Notes: generated from the letters alone by a model not told the origin. Positions 26,020 through 34,238 are shown, numbered from the stretch's first letter. The stretch is 64,000 nucleotides of DNA from Mechercharimyces sp. CAU 1602 (GCF_024753565.1 NZ_JANTPT010000001.1:1321969-1385968), one strand, 5' to 3'. Made by a program: numbers and translations.

Positions 26020-27237
26020 CTAAATCTCAGTTTCCTTATCATCTGAGAGCAGGGTACACCCTCGACCATCAGATGCTACTGTTTCTCCAATAAGAAAACT
26101 CTTAACATCTTCAAGAACAGCTGCTTCTTTTTGAATTTCTGAATGACCTGAGCCGTATGCTCTTTTACATTGAATATTACTTGTATACTTGCTTAGATAA
26201 AATGCGCTTTCAACACTGACCACACCATCGGTATGAGTGTACTTCCCTGTGATCCATGGATGTACTATTTCTTGTCTTCCTGCATAAGAGAGTACACTTA
26301 TATTTCCCGGAAAATTACCTCTTCTACTATAATGATATTTGATTGCATCAGAACCTATCGCCAAATCCCTATAAGCATCCCCTTCCTTATATAACTGCGC
26401 CAAATTAGCAAGAGGTGCTCCGTTTAGTGGACTACCTAAAGTAACTAATTTTTTCACATACTTTCCATTCGTATCAACAATATGTCTAGTTAGAGCGAGC
26501 CCACCCATGCTATGAGTGACAAAACTCATATTTTTAGCACCGAATTCATTTGAAATGTATATAGCTGCTCTATTCACCCAGACTCCTTGTTTATAGAAAG
26601 ATGCCTTGTTATCTTCAAATTCTAATGAAATAAGAGGCGAAGCTACTGTTCCACTCACTACCTTCTCAGAACTTAAAGTCCCATTTGCTGCAATTCTAAT
26701 TCGATGAGTGATTTGAGAGAATTCATTGGACAACTCTTTAACAGCTGTATTAAAAGTGTTGCTAGATGAATTGAGTCCATGAACAAAGACCGTTGGCACA
26801 ACATTAATCTCAATTGTTTGAGTGGCGCTTATCCAATTCACTTCAAACCCCAGAGCCTCAGCCACGTCTCTAATAGGTACATAAGTACTACCGTTTTCGA
26901 TATAGGGAGGATCAATACCTACGGTTTTAGTAGATGTACCCATTATTAAATAAGCATAAGACCTATTACTTTTCACTTTCAATTCTCTTCCATTCGTTTT
27001 CGCAACCGCTTGTTGTGTCGAAGAGTCCCAGTATACATACGCGCCTAATGCCTCAAATATTTCCCTAAACGGAGCATAAGATACACCGTTTTTAATTACA
27101 ATCTCCCCTTCAAGCACTTTATACTTCCCATTTACAGATAATTTTGTAGATGTTGCGGCATTTACTGGGGCGATAGGAGCAATTTGAGATAGAAATAATA
27201 GAATCGTGATGACTGTAAGTAATGATCTCTTAAACAA
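26020..27237 (-). CDS. Secreted alpha/beta hydrolase with copper-amine-oxidase-N stalk domain
   Basis: 405 residues. Signal peptide (LLTVITILLFLSQIAPIAPV, cleaved near NAATST), then two copies of the stalk module named after copper amine oxidase N-domain (about 30-145, KNGVSYAPFREIFEALGAYV and ENGSTYVPIRDVAEALGFEV), then a DUF915-like alpha/beta hydrolase. It has TVFVHGLNSSSNTF (about 153), nucleophile elbow THSMGGLALTR (about 241), THTDGVVSVESAF and a late His in GSGHSEI. The stalk repeats likely bind the cell wall, so it should be a surface esterase or lipase. It differs from the two larger lipases of the window. Confidence 0.85.
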   Translation of the reverse strand: MFKRSLLTVITILLFLSQIAPIAPVNAATSTKLSVNGKYKVLEGEIVIKNGVSYAPFREIFEALGAYVYWDSSTQQAVAKTNGRELKVKSNRSYAYLIMGTSTKTVGIDPPYIENGSTYVPIRDVAEALGFEVNWISATQTIEINVVPTVFVHGLNSSSNTFNTAVKELSNEFSQITHRIRIAANGTLSSEKVVSGTVASPLISLEFEDNKASFYKQGVWVNRAAIYISNEFGAKNMSFVTHSMGGLALTRHIVDTNGKYVKKLVTLGSPLNGAPLANLAQLYKEGDAYRDLAIGSDAIKYHYSRRGNFPGNISVLSYAGRQEIVHPWITGKYTHTDGVVSVESAFYLSKYTSNIQCKRAYGSGHSEIQKEAAVLEDVKSFLIGETVASDGRGCTLLSDDKETEI

Positions 27238-27457
27238 TTAAATCACCTTTCTTTTTTCGATTTTTACATTATCTTTGCAAAGAAAAAGAAAAAATTACTA
27301 GACAGAACTTATATATTATATATAAATACAATACTCACGTATATAGGTAAAATTTTGAAAATAATATACTATACTGGGGAGATTTTTAGGGTTTTTGTGG
27401 CACGTCCTACTCTTGGAAAGGGGTTGTTATGAAAAGAAGTAGGGCTTTGATCCAAAG

Positions 27458-27970
27458 TTAAAAACCAGTCTCTCCTCCTCCTATACCACGCCTTCCTCTT
27501 GGCCCTATTGGGCCTTGTGATCCAGTAGCTCTCGTATGAGCTACTTCACCAATTGGATCCGTGGCTCCCGTAGCCCCCGTGGCACCAACAGAGGTTAGTG
27601 ATCCTACTTTTAAGACGAAAGCATCCTGGGCTCCACCCAATTGACTCTGGAAAGCCGCTAAGGAAACGGGGAAATCAGATGGGATGGACGATCACATCTG
27701 ATTTTAACTGCTCCTCAATCCCTGAGAACACCACATCAATCCCTGGCCATACCCCTTTAAAAATGACTTGCTCATACCCATGCCCACTTTGCGTTAACCC
27801 TGCAGGCAGCACTTCATTGCATGTGTCCACAAAACGCAACATCAGTTCATCAGATCCATTCAATACCCTGACTGAAACATAAGCTTTACCCTCCGTCCCT
27901 CTGCTACAAAAAAGCCCTCCTTATCTTTTCTGAACAGAGGAGCTTGCGCCCCCTCTAAAACCTCCGCCAT
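27458..27970 (-). pseudogene. SBBP/collagen-tail protein, internally deleted and frameshifted copy
   Basis: A broken relative of the intact genes at 29674 and 38517. The N-terminal part (from ATG at 27970, SD GGAGTGAG) gives MAEVLEGAQAPLFRKDKEGF and FFVAEGRRVKL, then stops by frameshift near 27860. The next frame gives VWPGIDVVFSGIEEQLKSDV, matching EVWKGIDIIFSGTNEQLKYDV of the intact protein. It is joined directly to DFPVSLAAFQSQLGGAQDAF, the last propeller unit, and to the collagen-like tail GATGATGATD...GGGETGF. About 500 codons of propeller are missing. The joint carries a 9-bp inverted repeat, AAATCAGAT and ATCTGATTT. Confidence 0.85.
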
Positions 27971-28262
27971 CCCGTCTCACTCCTCGAATCATGTTAATTT
28001 AAATTTATGATTCGATCCCCTTGCCTCAGACGATGAACTCCCTCTCGAAAAATTTAAATCAACAAAACTTTAACTTTATCCCAGCTTTCGATAGCGGTGG
28101 TATAACAAACTTTATTAACCCTGTTAGCAATAAAAAGGCACGAAATATAGTTATCTATTACTATCAAATATATCAATACGTAAATACTATACACTATAAC
28201 TAATTTCTGAATATATATAGAAGCAGAATATAAGTAAAAAAGAAGAAGGAGTTGATTAACTC

Positions 28263-29093
28263 ATGAATATTACCCCAGTAGTCTGTGAACAATTAGGAAG
28301 AATCCTTGATGCTAGAGTTGTTGCTGTTTCACAACCAGGCCCTTCCTTTTGTATTGTTCGAAATCTGAGACCCTTTTCGGCTACCATTCTAGATAAAAAC
28401 TCAACAGAAATTCGGGAATGTCTCTATTCATTTCAACAAACTAACATTAGCGGTCAAACATTGAACCTTGGTTGGATAGCTGTACTAGAGAATGAAGTAA
28501 CCCCATTAATGAATATGTTATCTGCTCAAAACATTACCGTAACTCAATCGAGAGATTTCTCTTTATTCACCTCTCCACGAGTGATCTTAGTATATTATCA
28601 AGTGATAGAAAATCCATTTGTAACCGCAGTAAAGTTGAGAAGAATTATGAACACGTTAGGAACGGTTTTTCCTCCGCGTGTACCTCCTACACCTGCGTTT
28701 GAAAGATTATGTAGCACATTTGCACAGATTGTGCGAGCAACTGACGTAATCAATGTAACCTCAGGATTTTGTGAAACAATCGCTGTCCGTAGAATACCCA
28801 CAACTATTGATGGGCAGCTAGCGACTACTTCCCTTGTTCTCCCAAGGAGGTTTTTATTTGAATCTCTTGGATCAGATGGAAGAGCACTATGCCAAGGAAC
28901 TGTAGTTCTATTACGAAGCGAAGTGCTTACATTTTTAAATGCAATTCGCCGACAAGGAGGATTAATTGATGTTTCAATCAATGGGCGCTACTTTACTCAG
29001 CCGGATCTAAATTATTTCACCTATATCGCTTGTGAAAACCCCATTGTGTTTGCTCAAAAAACCAGTAGGGCACTAAGATCAATTGGGCTTTAA
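28263..29093 (+). CDS. DUF1259-like protein with two repeated domains
   Basis: 276 residues in two homologous halves. Half 1 (about 8-135): GWIAVLENEVTPLMNMLSAQ, then ITVTQSRDFSLFTSPRVILV and ENPFVTAVKLRRIMNTLG. Half 2 (about 145-276): GTVVLLRSEVLTFLNAIRRQ, FTQPDLNYFTYIACENP and FAQKTSRALRSIGL. The pattern 'E-V-x-P-x-x-x-x-L then P-x-x-x-x-x-x-x-x-x-x-P' resembles DUF1259 (LppY/LpqO). The His residues usual in that family (HNH-like) are absent, and there is no signal peptide. GAAGGAG lies 10 bases before the ATG. It lies between two members of the SBBP/collagen family. Function unknown. Confidence 0.6.
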   Translation: MNITPVVCEQLGRILDARVVAVSQPGPSFCIVRNLRPFSATILDKNSTEIRECLYSFQQTNISGQTLNLGWIAVLENEVTPLMNMLSAQNITVTQSRDFSLFTSPRVILVYYQVIENPFVTAVKLRRIMNTLGTVFPPRVPPTPAFERLCSTFAQIVRATDVINVTSGFCETIAVRRIPTTIDGQLATTSLVLPRRFLFESLGSDGRALCQGTVVLLRSEVLTFLNAIRRQGGLIDVSINGRYFTQPDLNYFTYIACENPIVFAQKTSRALRSIGL

Positions 29094-29163
29094 TATGAGA
29101 CTTTACTACAAGGAAACGAGGTAGACTAGACTGGGTCAGTGACAATAGATTAGACTCAGCCGA

Positions 29164-29366
29164 TCATGACGAAAATAAAGCAGCCACTAGTACAACTTCG
29201 ATGATCCAGAGTAAAGTCATTTTCTCTTGACGCTGGAGCTCGCTCACCTGGTTCAACGCGGATGTCAGCTAATAGACAAGATCTGAACTACGATGTCGTT
29301 CCTGTAAGCAGTCATCCAATCTATCCACGTCAGACTCCATTAATTCCGTGACTTCTTCAATCCATA
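29164..29366 (-). pseudogene. Remnant of a small coiled-coil/membrane-tail protein
   Basis: The frame reads WIEEVTELMESDVDRLDDCL, then DLVY, an in-frame TAG, then LTSALNQVSELQRQEKMTLL and a hydrophobic C-terminus WIIEVVLVAALFSS. Both parts share one frame and the heptad spacing continues across the stop, suggesting a single nonsense mutation in a former membrane-tail gene. No usable ribosome-binding site or start remains. It could instead be two unrelated chance frames. Confidence 0.4.
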
Positions 29367-29494
29367 TTTATGTAAGTTTGCCACATAGGTAGTTAATAAC
29401 CTTCACCTTATTATATATCCATCCAGTAGATGTAAAATCGAAGTAGTTCTCACTAAAGTGTTTACATCGTCCTATGTACTTGTTGTCGTGAACC

Positions 29495-29553
29495 GCCATT
29501 CGTCAGCATCCCGCTCGGTGCCATGAGCAGGATGCTTCTTACTGTCTGTTTAC
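29495..29553. repeat. Hairpin repeat, copy A
   Basis: About 59 bases almost identical to 32641-32696. The core folds as AGCATCCTGCTC against GAGCGGGATGCT on the minus strand (12 bp). The two copies differ at about five positions plus a three-base insertion (TGT) in this copy. Confidence 0.7.
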
Positions 29554-29673
29554 AGCTTTCCTTGCGCTTGATCTCTCCGGTAACGCCCTGTCAACTTTCT
29601 TACATGCACATGCATCAACCATTTGCTACCTCATTGTTTTTACATGGGTCGACGCTTACGGTACTTGATAAAT

Positions 29674-31695
29674 CTATAGGCCAGACTCCCCTCCCTCTAC
29701 TCCACGCGGACCTCTTGCGCCTCTCTGTCCACGAGGACCCTGTGGGCCGGTCGCGCCGATCGCACCGGTTAGCTGACCCAGTTTCATAACAAAAGCATCA
29801 GCATTTCCCCCGAATTGTTTTTGAAACGCTTGAAAAGTGACGGGAAAATTACTAGAAAAAGTTTCCCCTGTTAAATAGGTACTTCCTATTGCATCTAAAG
29901 CGACACCAAACCCCCTTTCGTCATCACTGCCACCTAGAAAAGATGAAAAAGAAATCCCTCGTCCTGAAAAACTTAATTGTGTGATAAATGCATCAGAAGG
30001 TCCGTCCAATCTATTTTGAAAAGCATCTGAGGTGATCGGAAAATTGCTCGAGAATGTTTCTCCAATAACCCAAGCCGATCCGAAGGCATCGACTGCGATT
30101 CTAAAACTAGCATCCAGGGCATCCCCTCCCAAAAACGTAGAGTATACCAACGAGCTCCCTTCTTCATTGATCTTGGTAACAAAGGCATCAATTTCACCGC
30201 CTCCAAATACCGTCTGAAAAGAATCAGGTAAGATAGGAAAGTTGGTTGAGCGGGTAAATCCTGTCACATAGGCGTTGGTCGCACCATCTAAAGCAATCCC
30301 TACACCATTATCATCTTGACTTCCCCCTAAATAGGTCGAATAAATGAGATCATTGCCTGCTGCATTTATTTTAGTAACAAACGCATCATTTAATCCCCCT
30401 AACATCGTTTGAAAAGCCCCATTCGTGGTTGGAAAATTCGTTGAATCTGTCTGTCCGGTTACATAAGCATTCGTTAATTTATCCAACGTAATACCAAGAC
30501 CAACATCATCTCTATCTCCACCTAAAAAGGTTGAATAAATCAAGCTGCTTCCCGCTGGGCTTAATTGTGTTACAAAAACTTCAACGTTTCCTCTGAAGAT
30601 CGTTTGAAATGCTCCGCCCGTTATCGGAAAATCCGTTGAGACTGTTCCTCCAATTACATAAGCATTTCCATTTTCGTTGATCGCAATATCAAAACCAGAG
30701 TCTACACTACTTCCCCCAAGGTAAGTGGAATAGAGGAGGGAAGAACCAGTCGCGTTAAGACGCGTCACAAAGGCGTCAGTTCCCCCACCGAATAGTGTTT
30801 GAAACGCGCCGGACGTAACGGGGAAATCAGTAGATGTTGTGCTTCCTGTGACAAAAGCCTGGTCACGCGAGTCGACAGCAATCCCACCAACAACGATACT
30901 AGAAAATTCTGAGCTACTTCCCCCCAGGTAGGTCGAATAAATAAGGGAAGTCCCGGTAGCATTCAGTCGAGTGATAAAAGCATCAAAGTCTCCTACCAAT
31001 ATCGTTTTAAATGCTCCAGTTGTGATAGGAAAATTCGCAGAATTCGTAATTCCTTTAATATAAGCTTCACCTTTTGCGTTAACCGCAATCCCCCTTGCCC
31101 TATCAAAATCATTTCCTCCGATATAAGTAGAGTAAAAAACTACAGGATCGATCAAGAGCGGCAAGGTAACATTATAAGAAGTTAGAGAAAATCCAATTGA
31201 AGAATCGTCAAAGAGGCGAAATGCGGTGGAAATTGATCGTTTCTCTCCGTGAACCCACTGAAAGCTGATCGGTTTTTCTTCACGAAGGACTCCGCATGAA
31301 GTTTGGATCAAGAGATCACCATGCTCGTTTAGTGTAATAGCGTCACTACCTTCGTACCTTAAACGAATATTATCTACCTCAGCACCTGCATAGACCATCA
31401 CGTCATACTTCAACTGTTCGTTAGTTCCAGAAAAAATAATATCGATACCTTTCCATACTTCTCTATATATAACCTTATTTTCAAGTGAATCTAGCTCCAT
31501 ATCCACTTGCGGATAAGCGTCTATAAACTGCAAAGAAAGGCTCGCATCCTTTTCATCTGTGGAAAACTGAAAATCGACTCTATCCCGATAAAAGAAAAAA
31601 CTACATCCTTCCCCTTCTCCCTGATATAAAAATTCCGTCTTCGTCCTTCTATCTCCAGGAACAAAAACCATCGGGCGTAAATCAATTTGATGCAC
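29674..31695 (-). CDS. SBBP beta-propeller protein with collagen-like tail, copy 1
   Basis: 673 residues. An N-terminal domain (about 1-165, with EVWKGIDIIFSGTNEQLKY and PLLIDPVVFYSTY) is followed by seven SBBP units of about 60 residues, each like YSTYLGGS...AYVTG...STNFPIT..AFQT...DAFVTK (about 165-635). It ends with a short collagen-like Gly-x-y stretch (GATGPQGPRGQRGARGPRG) and GGESGL. Seven units fit a seven-bladed propeller. There is no signal peptide. Collagen-like tails occur on spore surface proteins of Bacillales, so a spore or exosporium role is plausible but not shown. GTG start, GGGGGAA 11 bases upstream. Homologous to the gene at 38517. Confidence 0.85.
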   Translation of the reverse strand: MHQIDLRPMVFVPGDRRTKTEFLYQGEGEGCSFFFYRDRVDFQFSTDEKDASLSLQFIDAYPQVDMELDSLENKVIYREVWKGIDIIFSGTNEQLKYDVMVYAGAEVDNIRLRYEGSDAITLNEHGDLLIQTSCGVLREEKPISFQWVHGEKRSISTAFRLFDDSSIGFSLTSYNVTLPLLIDPVVFYSTYIGGNDFDRARGIAVNAKGEAYIKGITNSANFPITTGAFKTILVGDFDAFITRLNATGTSLIYSTYLGGSSSEFSSIVVGGIAVDSRDQAFVTGSTTSTDFPVTSGAFQTLFGGGTDAFVTRLNATGSSLLYSTYLGGSSVDSGFDIAINENGNAYVIGGTVSTDFPITGGAFQTIFRGNVEVFVTQLSPAGSSLIYSTFLGGDRDDVGLGITLDKLTNAYVTGQTDSTNFPTTNGAFQTMLGGLNDAFVTKINAAGNDLIYSTYLGGSQDDNGVGIALDGATNAYVTGFTRSTNFPILPDSFQTVFGGGEIDAFVTKINEEGSSLVYSTFLGGDALDASFRIAVDAFGSAWVIGETFSSNFPITSDAFQNRLDGPSDAFITQLSFSGRGISFSSFLGGSDDERGFGVALDAIGSTYLTGETFSSNFPVTFQAFQKQFGGNADAFVMKLGQLTGAIGATGPQGPRGQRGARGPRGVEGGESGL

Positions 31696-31876
31696 TTTGG
31701 CATTCCCCCAATAATCTCACCTATTGATAGTTATATATATGTGTACTCAGAAAAAATTGGAACTAAATTATACTGATGCGCATTAATCGGCCACTCTTGG
31801 CGTACTCATATTTTCACTCAAACAACCTTGATCCATCACCAGCCGCTCGGACAAAGAACAACTATACACCATTTAT

Positions 31877-32419
31877 TCACATGGATTCTCTCTTTATTCT
31901 CATTATCGGGTCCTGGTCGTGAAACGCAATACATATAGGAACAAAACTTTCAATACCCCCACAAGCCTTTTTAAAAGATACTACTGTTCTTGCCACTAGA
32001 TAAAGAGTAGAACCCAGTGCACTTTTCGTCGTGTCAAAGCCGTTCTTCAGATATAAAACACCAAACTCCTCTAGCTCTGGACCTTCTATAGTTTTCGTCC
32101 AGTCACAAGCCCACTCATCCTCTTCCAATTCCAACGTATTGTAATCATCACATATATAAAAATTACTGCTCCAATCGTTATCTAAATCATACTCAAAATA
32201 AACAGCCTTCGATCGACTTCTTTCACCTAATGCCAATGATTTTATTATTCCAGACCTCAATTCTCTAACATAGTTGTCCATGTTAATGTTGTTAATTGCA
32301 TTCGCTTGTGATACACCAGCTAATTCCTTACATATATTGTAGTACCTATTGTTTATTTCAACATAGGACATTTGAAATAAGTTCGCCTGCATCTCTGTTA
32401 AGTAATCATAAATATCCAT
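31877..32419 (-). CDS. Hypothetical protein, 180 residues
   Basis: Not recognised. It starts MDIYDYLTEMQANLFQM after AAAAGGAGAG, so the start is convincing. The middle is acidic (TLELEEDEWACDWTKTIEGPE) and a C-terminal segment has VPICIAFHDQDPIMRI. No membrane helix or signal peptide. Composition and size are like SMI1/KNR4-type or immunity proteins, but no motif confirms it. It lies in the accessory region, without an operon partner. Confidence 0.55.
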   Translation of the reverse strand: MDIYDYLTEMQANLFQMSYVEINNRYYNICKELAGVSQANAINNINMDNYVRELRSGIIKSLALGERSRSKAVYFEYDLDNDWSSNFYICDDYNTLELEEDEWACDWTKTIEGPELEEFGVLYLKNGFDTTKSALGSTLYLVARTVVSFKKACGGIESFVPICIAFHDQDPIMRIKRESM

Positions 32420-32538
32420 GTGGGCTCTCCTTTTATATCAAAGCTTGCAGTTTGACCCGAGTGCCACTATTATAAACGGTGACTCTCATAGCATTTCCAT
32501 CATCTTAAGTTGAGTTATTACGATATAATTGTATAGGA

Positions 32539-32787
32539 TTATGACAAATGACAAGTGCAAATATTCATGAAAGTGACGAGTGTATACCACCCGTCACACG
32601 GTTTTCGATCTCCGCCGATTAAATGGCGGTTTTGCGGACTGCTATTCGTCAGCATCCCGCTCGGTACCACGAGCAGGATGCTTCTTACCTGTTTACGGCC
32701 TTTTCGACCATGCAAGAACCTTATCAATGAGGTAAGGGCTCCTAATGCATAGTAAAAGGCTTTTACCAGCCAAAGAAACCATTTCAT
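32539..32787 (-). CDS. Small membrane-type protein, 82 residues, translation start in palindrome
   Basis: The first 35 residues (MKWFLWLVKAFYYALGALTS, then LIRFLHGRKGRKQVR) form one hydrophobic segment followed by a strongly basic stretch. The remainder runs through repeat copy B and is less protein-like (SGMLTNSSPQNRHLIGGD). The gene has AAAGGAG 9 bases before its ATG, but this SD and the first base(s) of the start lie inside the right arm of a perfect 40-bp palindrome. The hydrophobic/basic layout fits a type I toxin or transposon-linked peptide. The C-terminal part may be out of register with an ancestral frame. Existence is moderately supported. Confidence 0.4.
   Translation of the reverse strand: MKWFLWLVKAFYYALGALTSLIRFLHGRKGRKQVRSILLVVPSGMLTNSSPQNRHLIGGDRKPCDGWYTLVTFMNICTCHLS
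32641..32696. repeat. Hairpin repeat, copy B
   Basis: About 56 bases matching 29495-29553. On the minus strand AGCATCCTGCTCG pairs with CGAGCGGGATGCT over 13 bp (one T-G) around a TGGTAC loop. On the plus strand it is preceded by a second small hairpin, CCGCC-GATTAAAT-GGCGG-TTTT, at 32612-32633. Confidence 0.7.
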
Positions 32788-32825
32788 AGCGGTGAATCTC
32801 CTTTTGAAAGGAGATTCACCGCTAT
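32786..32825. repeat. Perfect 40-bp palindrome over a translation start
   Basis: Two 19-base arms (ATAGCGGTGAATCTCCTTT and its exact complement) with a 2-base centre. On the minus strand the second arm contains the SD AAAGGAG and ends with the AT of the start codon of the 82-residue gene. Read-through RNA would fold so that the SD and start are blocked, while RNA starting inside the palindrome would be free. It could also be a terminator, but no T-run is next to it. Confidence 0.8.
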
Positions 32826-33072
32826 CCACTCCTGCGGGCTTAGCCCTTTCATATCAAGGGGTTCATCATTCCCTTTTTACTCCAGCAGATGGTAGGTTAG
32901 ACGGCTTCATAGATGGTAACTTAGTAGAAGGCTCCATGCTCACAACGAAAAGTGAGTATAGAGTATCTACAGAGCTACTACCGAGTGGTCGTTACAAATC
33001 CCGCTCCTATTATCGGAATACAGAGATCAAAACATCAAAAAAACGCTAATGTTCTTTTCTACTTAAGTATTG

Positions 33073-33174
33073 TTATTTTTTAATGTAGTCTATAAATGAC
33101 TTAATCGCAAAAAATAATCCGATTAATCCAATTATCAAAACTATAAGCCAGAAAGGATTGAAATAGTGTTGCAT
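33073..33174 (-). CDS. Tiny membrane protein, 33 residues
   Basis: A short frame with a good ribosome-binding site (GGAGTGGAGCC before ATG). The peptide is MQHYFNPFWLIVLIIGLI, a GLFFAIKSFIDYIKK tail: one membrane helix with a basic C-terminus. Such tiny proteins include type I toxins and regulatory membrane peptides. No antitoxin RNA or family can be named. The 33 codons lack strange usage and the SD spacing is good, so it is likely expressed. Confidence 0.45.
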   Translation of the reverse strand: MQHYFNPFWLIVLIIGLIGLFFAIKSFIDYIKK

Positions 33175-33262
33175 TTGGCTCCACTCCTAAGTATTCATGT
33201 ATATCTTATTGTAACCTAAGGTATAACCGTTAAGGAACCTCCTGAATAATAGATAGTGGACT

Positions 33263-34238
33263 TGAGTCAATAAGTGAGACAGTAAAAAGTTAAGTCTAAG
33301 CTGACAGAGATTGAGTTGACCTGGTCAAGCAAAGTTGTAAAGGTCATTAGAATAAGATTAAGCTAAACGTGCCTCCATAGGGGCTTTTCCACCTAAAGCA
33401 CTGTGGGGTCTTACATGCTGGTAATAACGAAAGATATAATCTGTGATGAGATTATTGAGATGTTCATCGTTCTTGATGACGTAATGATGAAGGTGCCCAT
33501 TTTTCAGCTTGCCAAAGAAAAACTCCATGGGTGCATTATCGTAAGGACATCCCGCCTTACTCATGCTTTGTTTGATGCCGTTCTGCTCACAATAATGGAT
33601 AAAAGCTTTGGAAGTGAACTGAACCCCTTGATCACTATGTAAAATCAGTCCTGTCGTTGGGGAGTGTTGATCGAGAGCTTGTTGCAGGGTTTCGATGGCT
33701 AAGTCTGATGTAATATACGAGGCGGTTTTCGTTGCTACAATGCTACGATCCTTCAAATCCAGAATGGAACAATTGTATCTCATCCGTCCATTTGACAGGC
33801 GGATATAAGTAAAATCCGCACACCACCGCTGACCGGTGTGAGAAGGAGAGAAATCCTGGTTAAGAATATTGGGAAATACTTTGTGGGGCTTTCCCCTTAG
33901 ATAAGATGGTTTCCTTTTATAGACAATCGAACGTAGGCTGAGTTCTTTCATATATTTATGAACGGTGATCAGACTAAACGATTGACCTTCTTTGGAAAAT
34001 TGACGCTGAACCATTCGGTAGCCCATTTTTCCGTTATAACGATGGTAAATATCCTTGATTACCGATTGAGTCTCTTCCTTCCGCTTGTAGTACGCCGCTT
34101 TTCGTTCCTTTCGGTAGTTGTAGTAGGCATGGGGAGATAGTTGGAACCGTTTGAGTAGCCATCGCACACCGAATAGTCGCGATTATAGTAAGTATGACGA
34201 CCATACTTCTCTTCATAGTGTCACTTCCTTTTACTACA
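33263..34238 (-). mobile_element. IS3-family element with internal deletion
   Basis: Right-end candidate TGAGTCAATAAGTGAGACAG (plus strand, from 33263) and left-end candidate on the minus strand TGTAGTAAAAGGAAGTGACA (34217-34238) share TG and AAGTGA. Between them lies a complete IS3-type orfB but almost no orfA: only about 17 codons resembling its C-terminal end (YEEKYG...RDYSV) remain. The ~976-bp span is short for IS3 elements (about 1.2-1.4 kb), consistent with loss of orfA. Ends are approximate and no target duplication was found. Confidence 0.55.
33358..34167 (-). CDS. IS3-family transposase OrfB (DDE integrase domain)
   Basis: 269 residues. N-terminal helix-turn-helix-like segment (RWLLKRFQLSPHAYYNYRKE), then an rve integrase core: WCADFTYIRL (first Asp, about 116), LILHSDQGVQFTS (second Asp, about 175) and CPYDNAPMEFFFGKLK with the Glu (about 212), closing with YHVRPHSALGG-type ending (YYQHVRPHSALGGKAP). 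It normally acts as the fused OrfAB through a programmed frameshift. Since orfA is mostly gone here, the element is probably immobile unless helped in trans. The GTG start is only the first available codon. Confidence 0.85.
   Translation of the reverse strand: MRWLLKRFQLSPHAYYNYRKERKAAYYKRKEETQSVIKDIYHRYNGKMGYRMVQRQFSKEGQSFSLITVHKYMKELSLRSIVYKRKPSYLRGKPHKVFPNILNQDFSPSHTGQRWCADFTYIRLSNGRMRYNCSILDLKDRSIVATKTASYITSDLAIETLQQALDQHSPTTGLILHSDQGVQFTSKAFIHYCEQNGIKQSMSKAGCPYDNAPMEFFFGKLKNGHLHHYVIKNDEHLNNLITDYIFRYYQHVRPHSALGGKAPMEARLA

Larger units (their letters stand above)
29094..29673. other. 580-base gap with gene remnants
   Basis: No intact gene seen. It holds the membrane-protein remnant at 29164-29366 and repeat copy A at 29495-29553, both described separately. 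The rest is featureless to my eye. Confidence 0.6.

Noticed and set aside
27427-27460. Ten-codon frame (MKRSRALIQS) with a good SD beside the pseudogene end
   Set aside because: Too short to support as a gene; it overlaps the pseudogene stop.
28021-28203. 60-codon plus-strand frame before the DUF1259-like gene
   Set aside because: AT-rich, no ribosome-binding site, low-complexity product; looks like chance.
29674-31695. Tandem DNA repeats as a regulatory array
   Set aside because: The roughly 180-base periodicity comes from SBBP protein units and is fully explained by coding sequence.
32792-33049. 85-codon plus-strand frame starting in the 40-bp palindrome
   Set aside because: Starts with GTG inside the palindrome, no separate SD and no recognisable protein pattern; the minus-strand gene is better supported.
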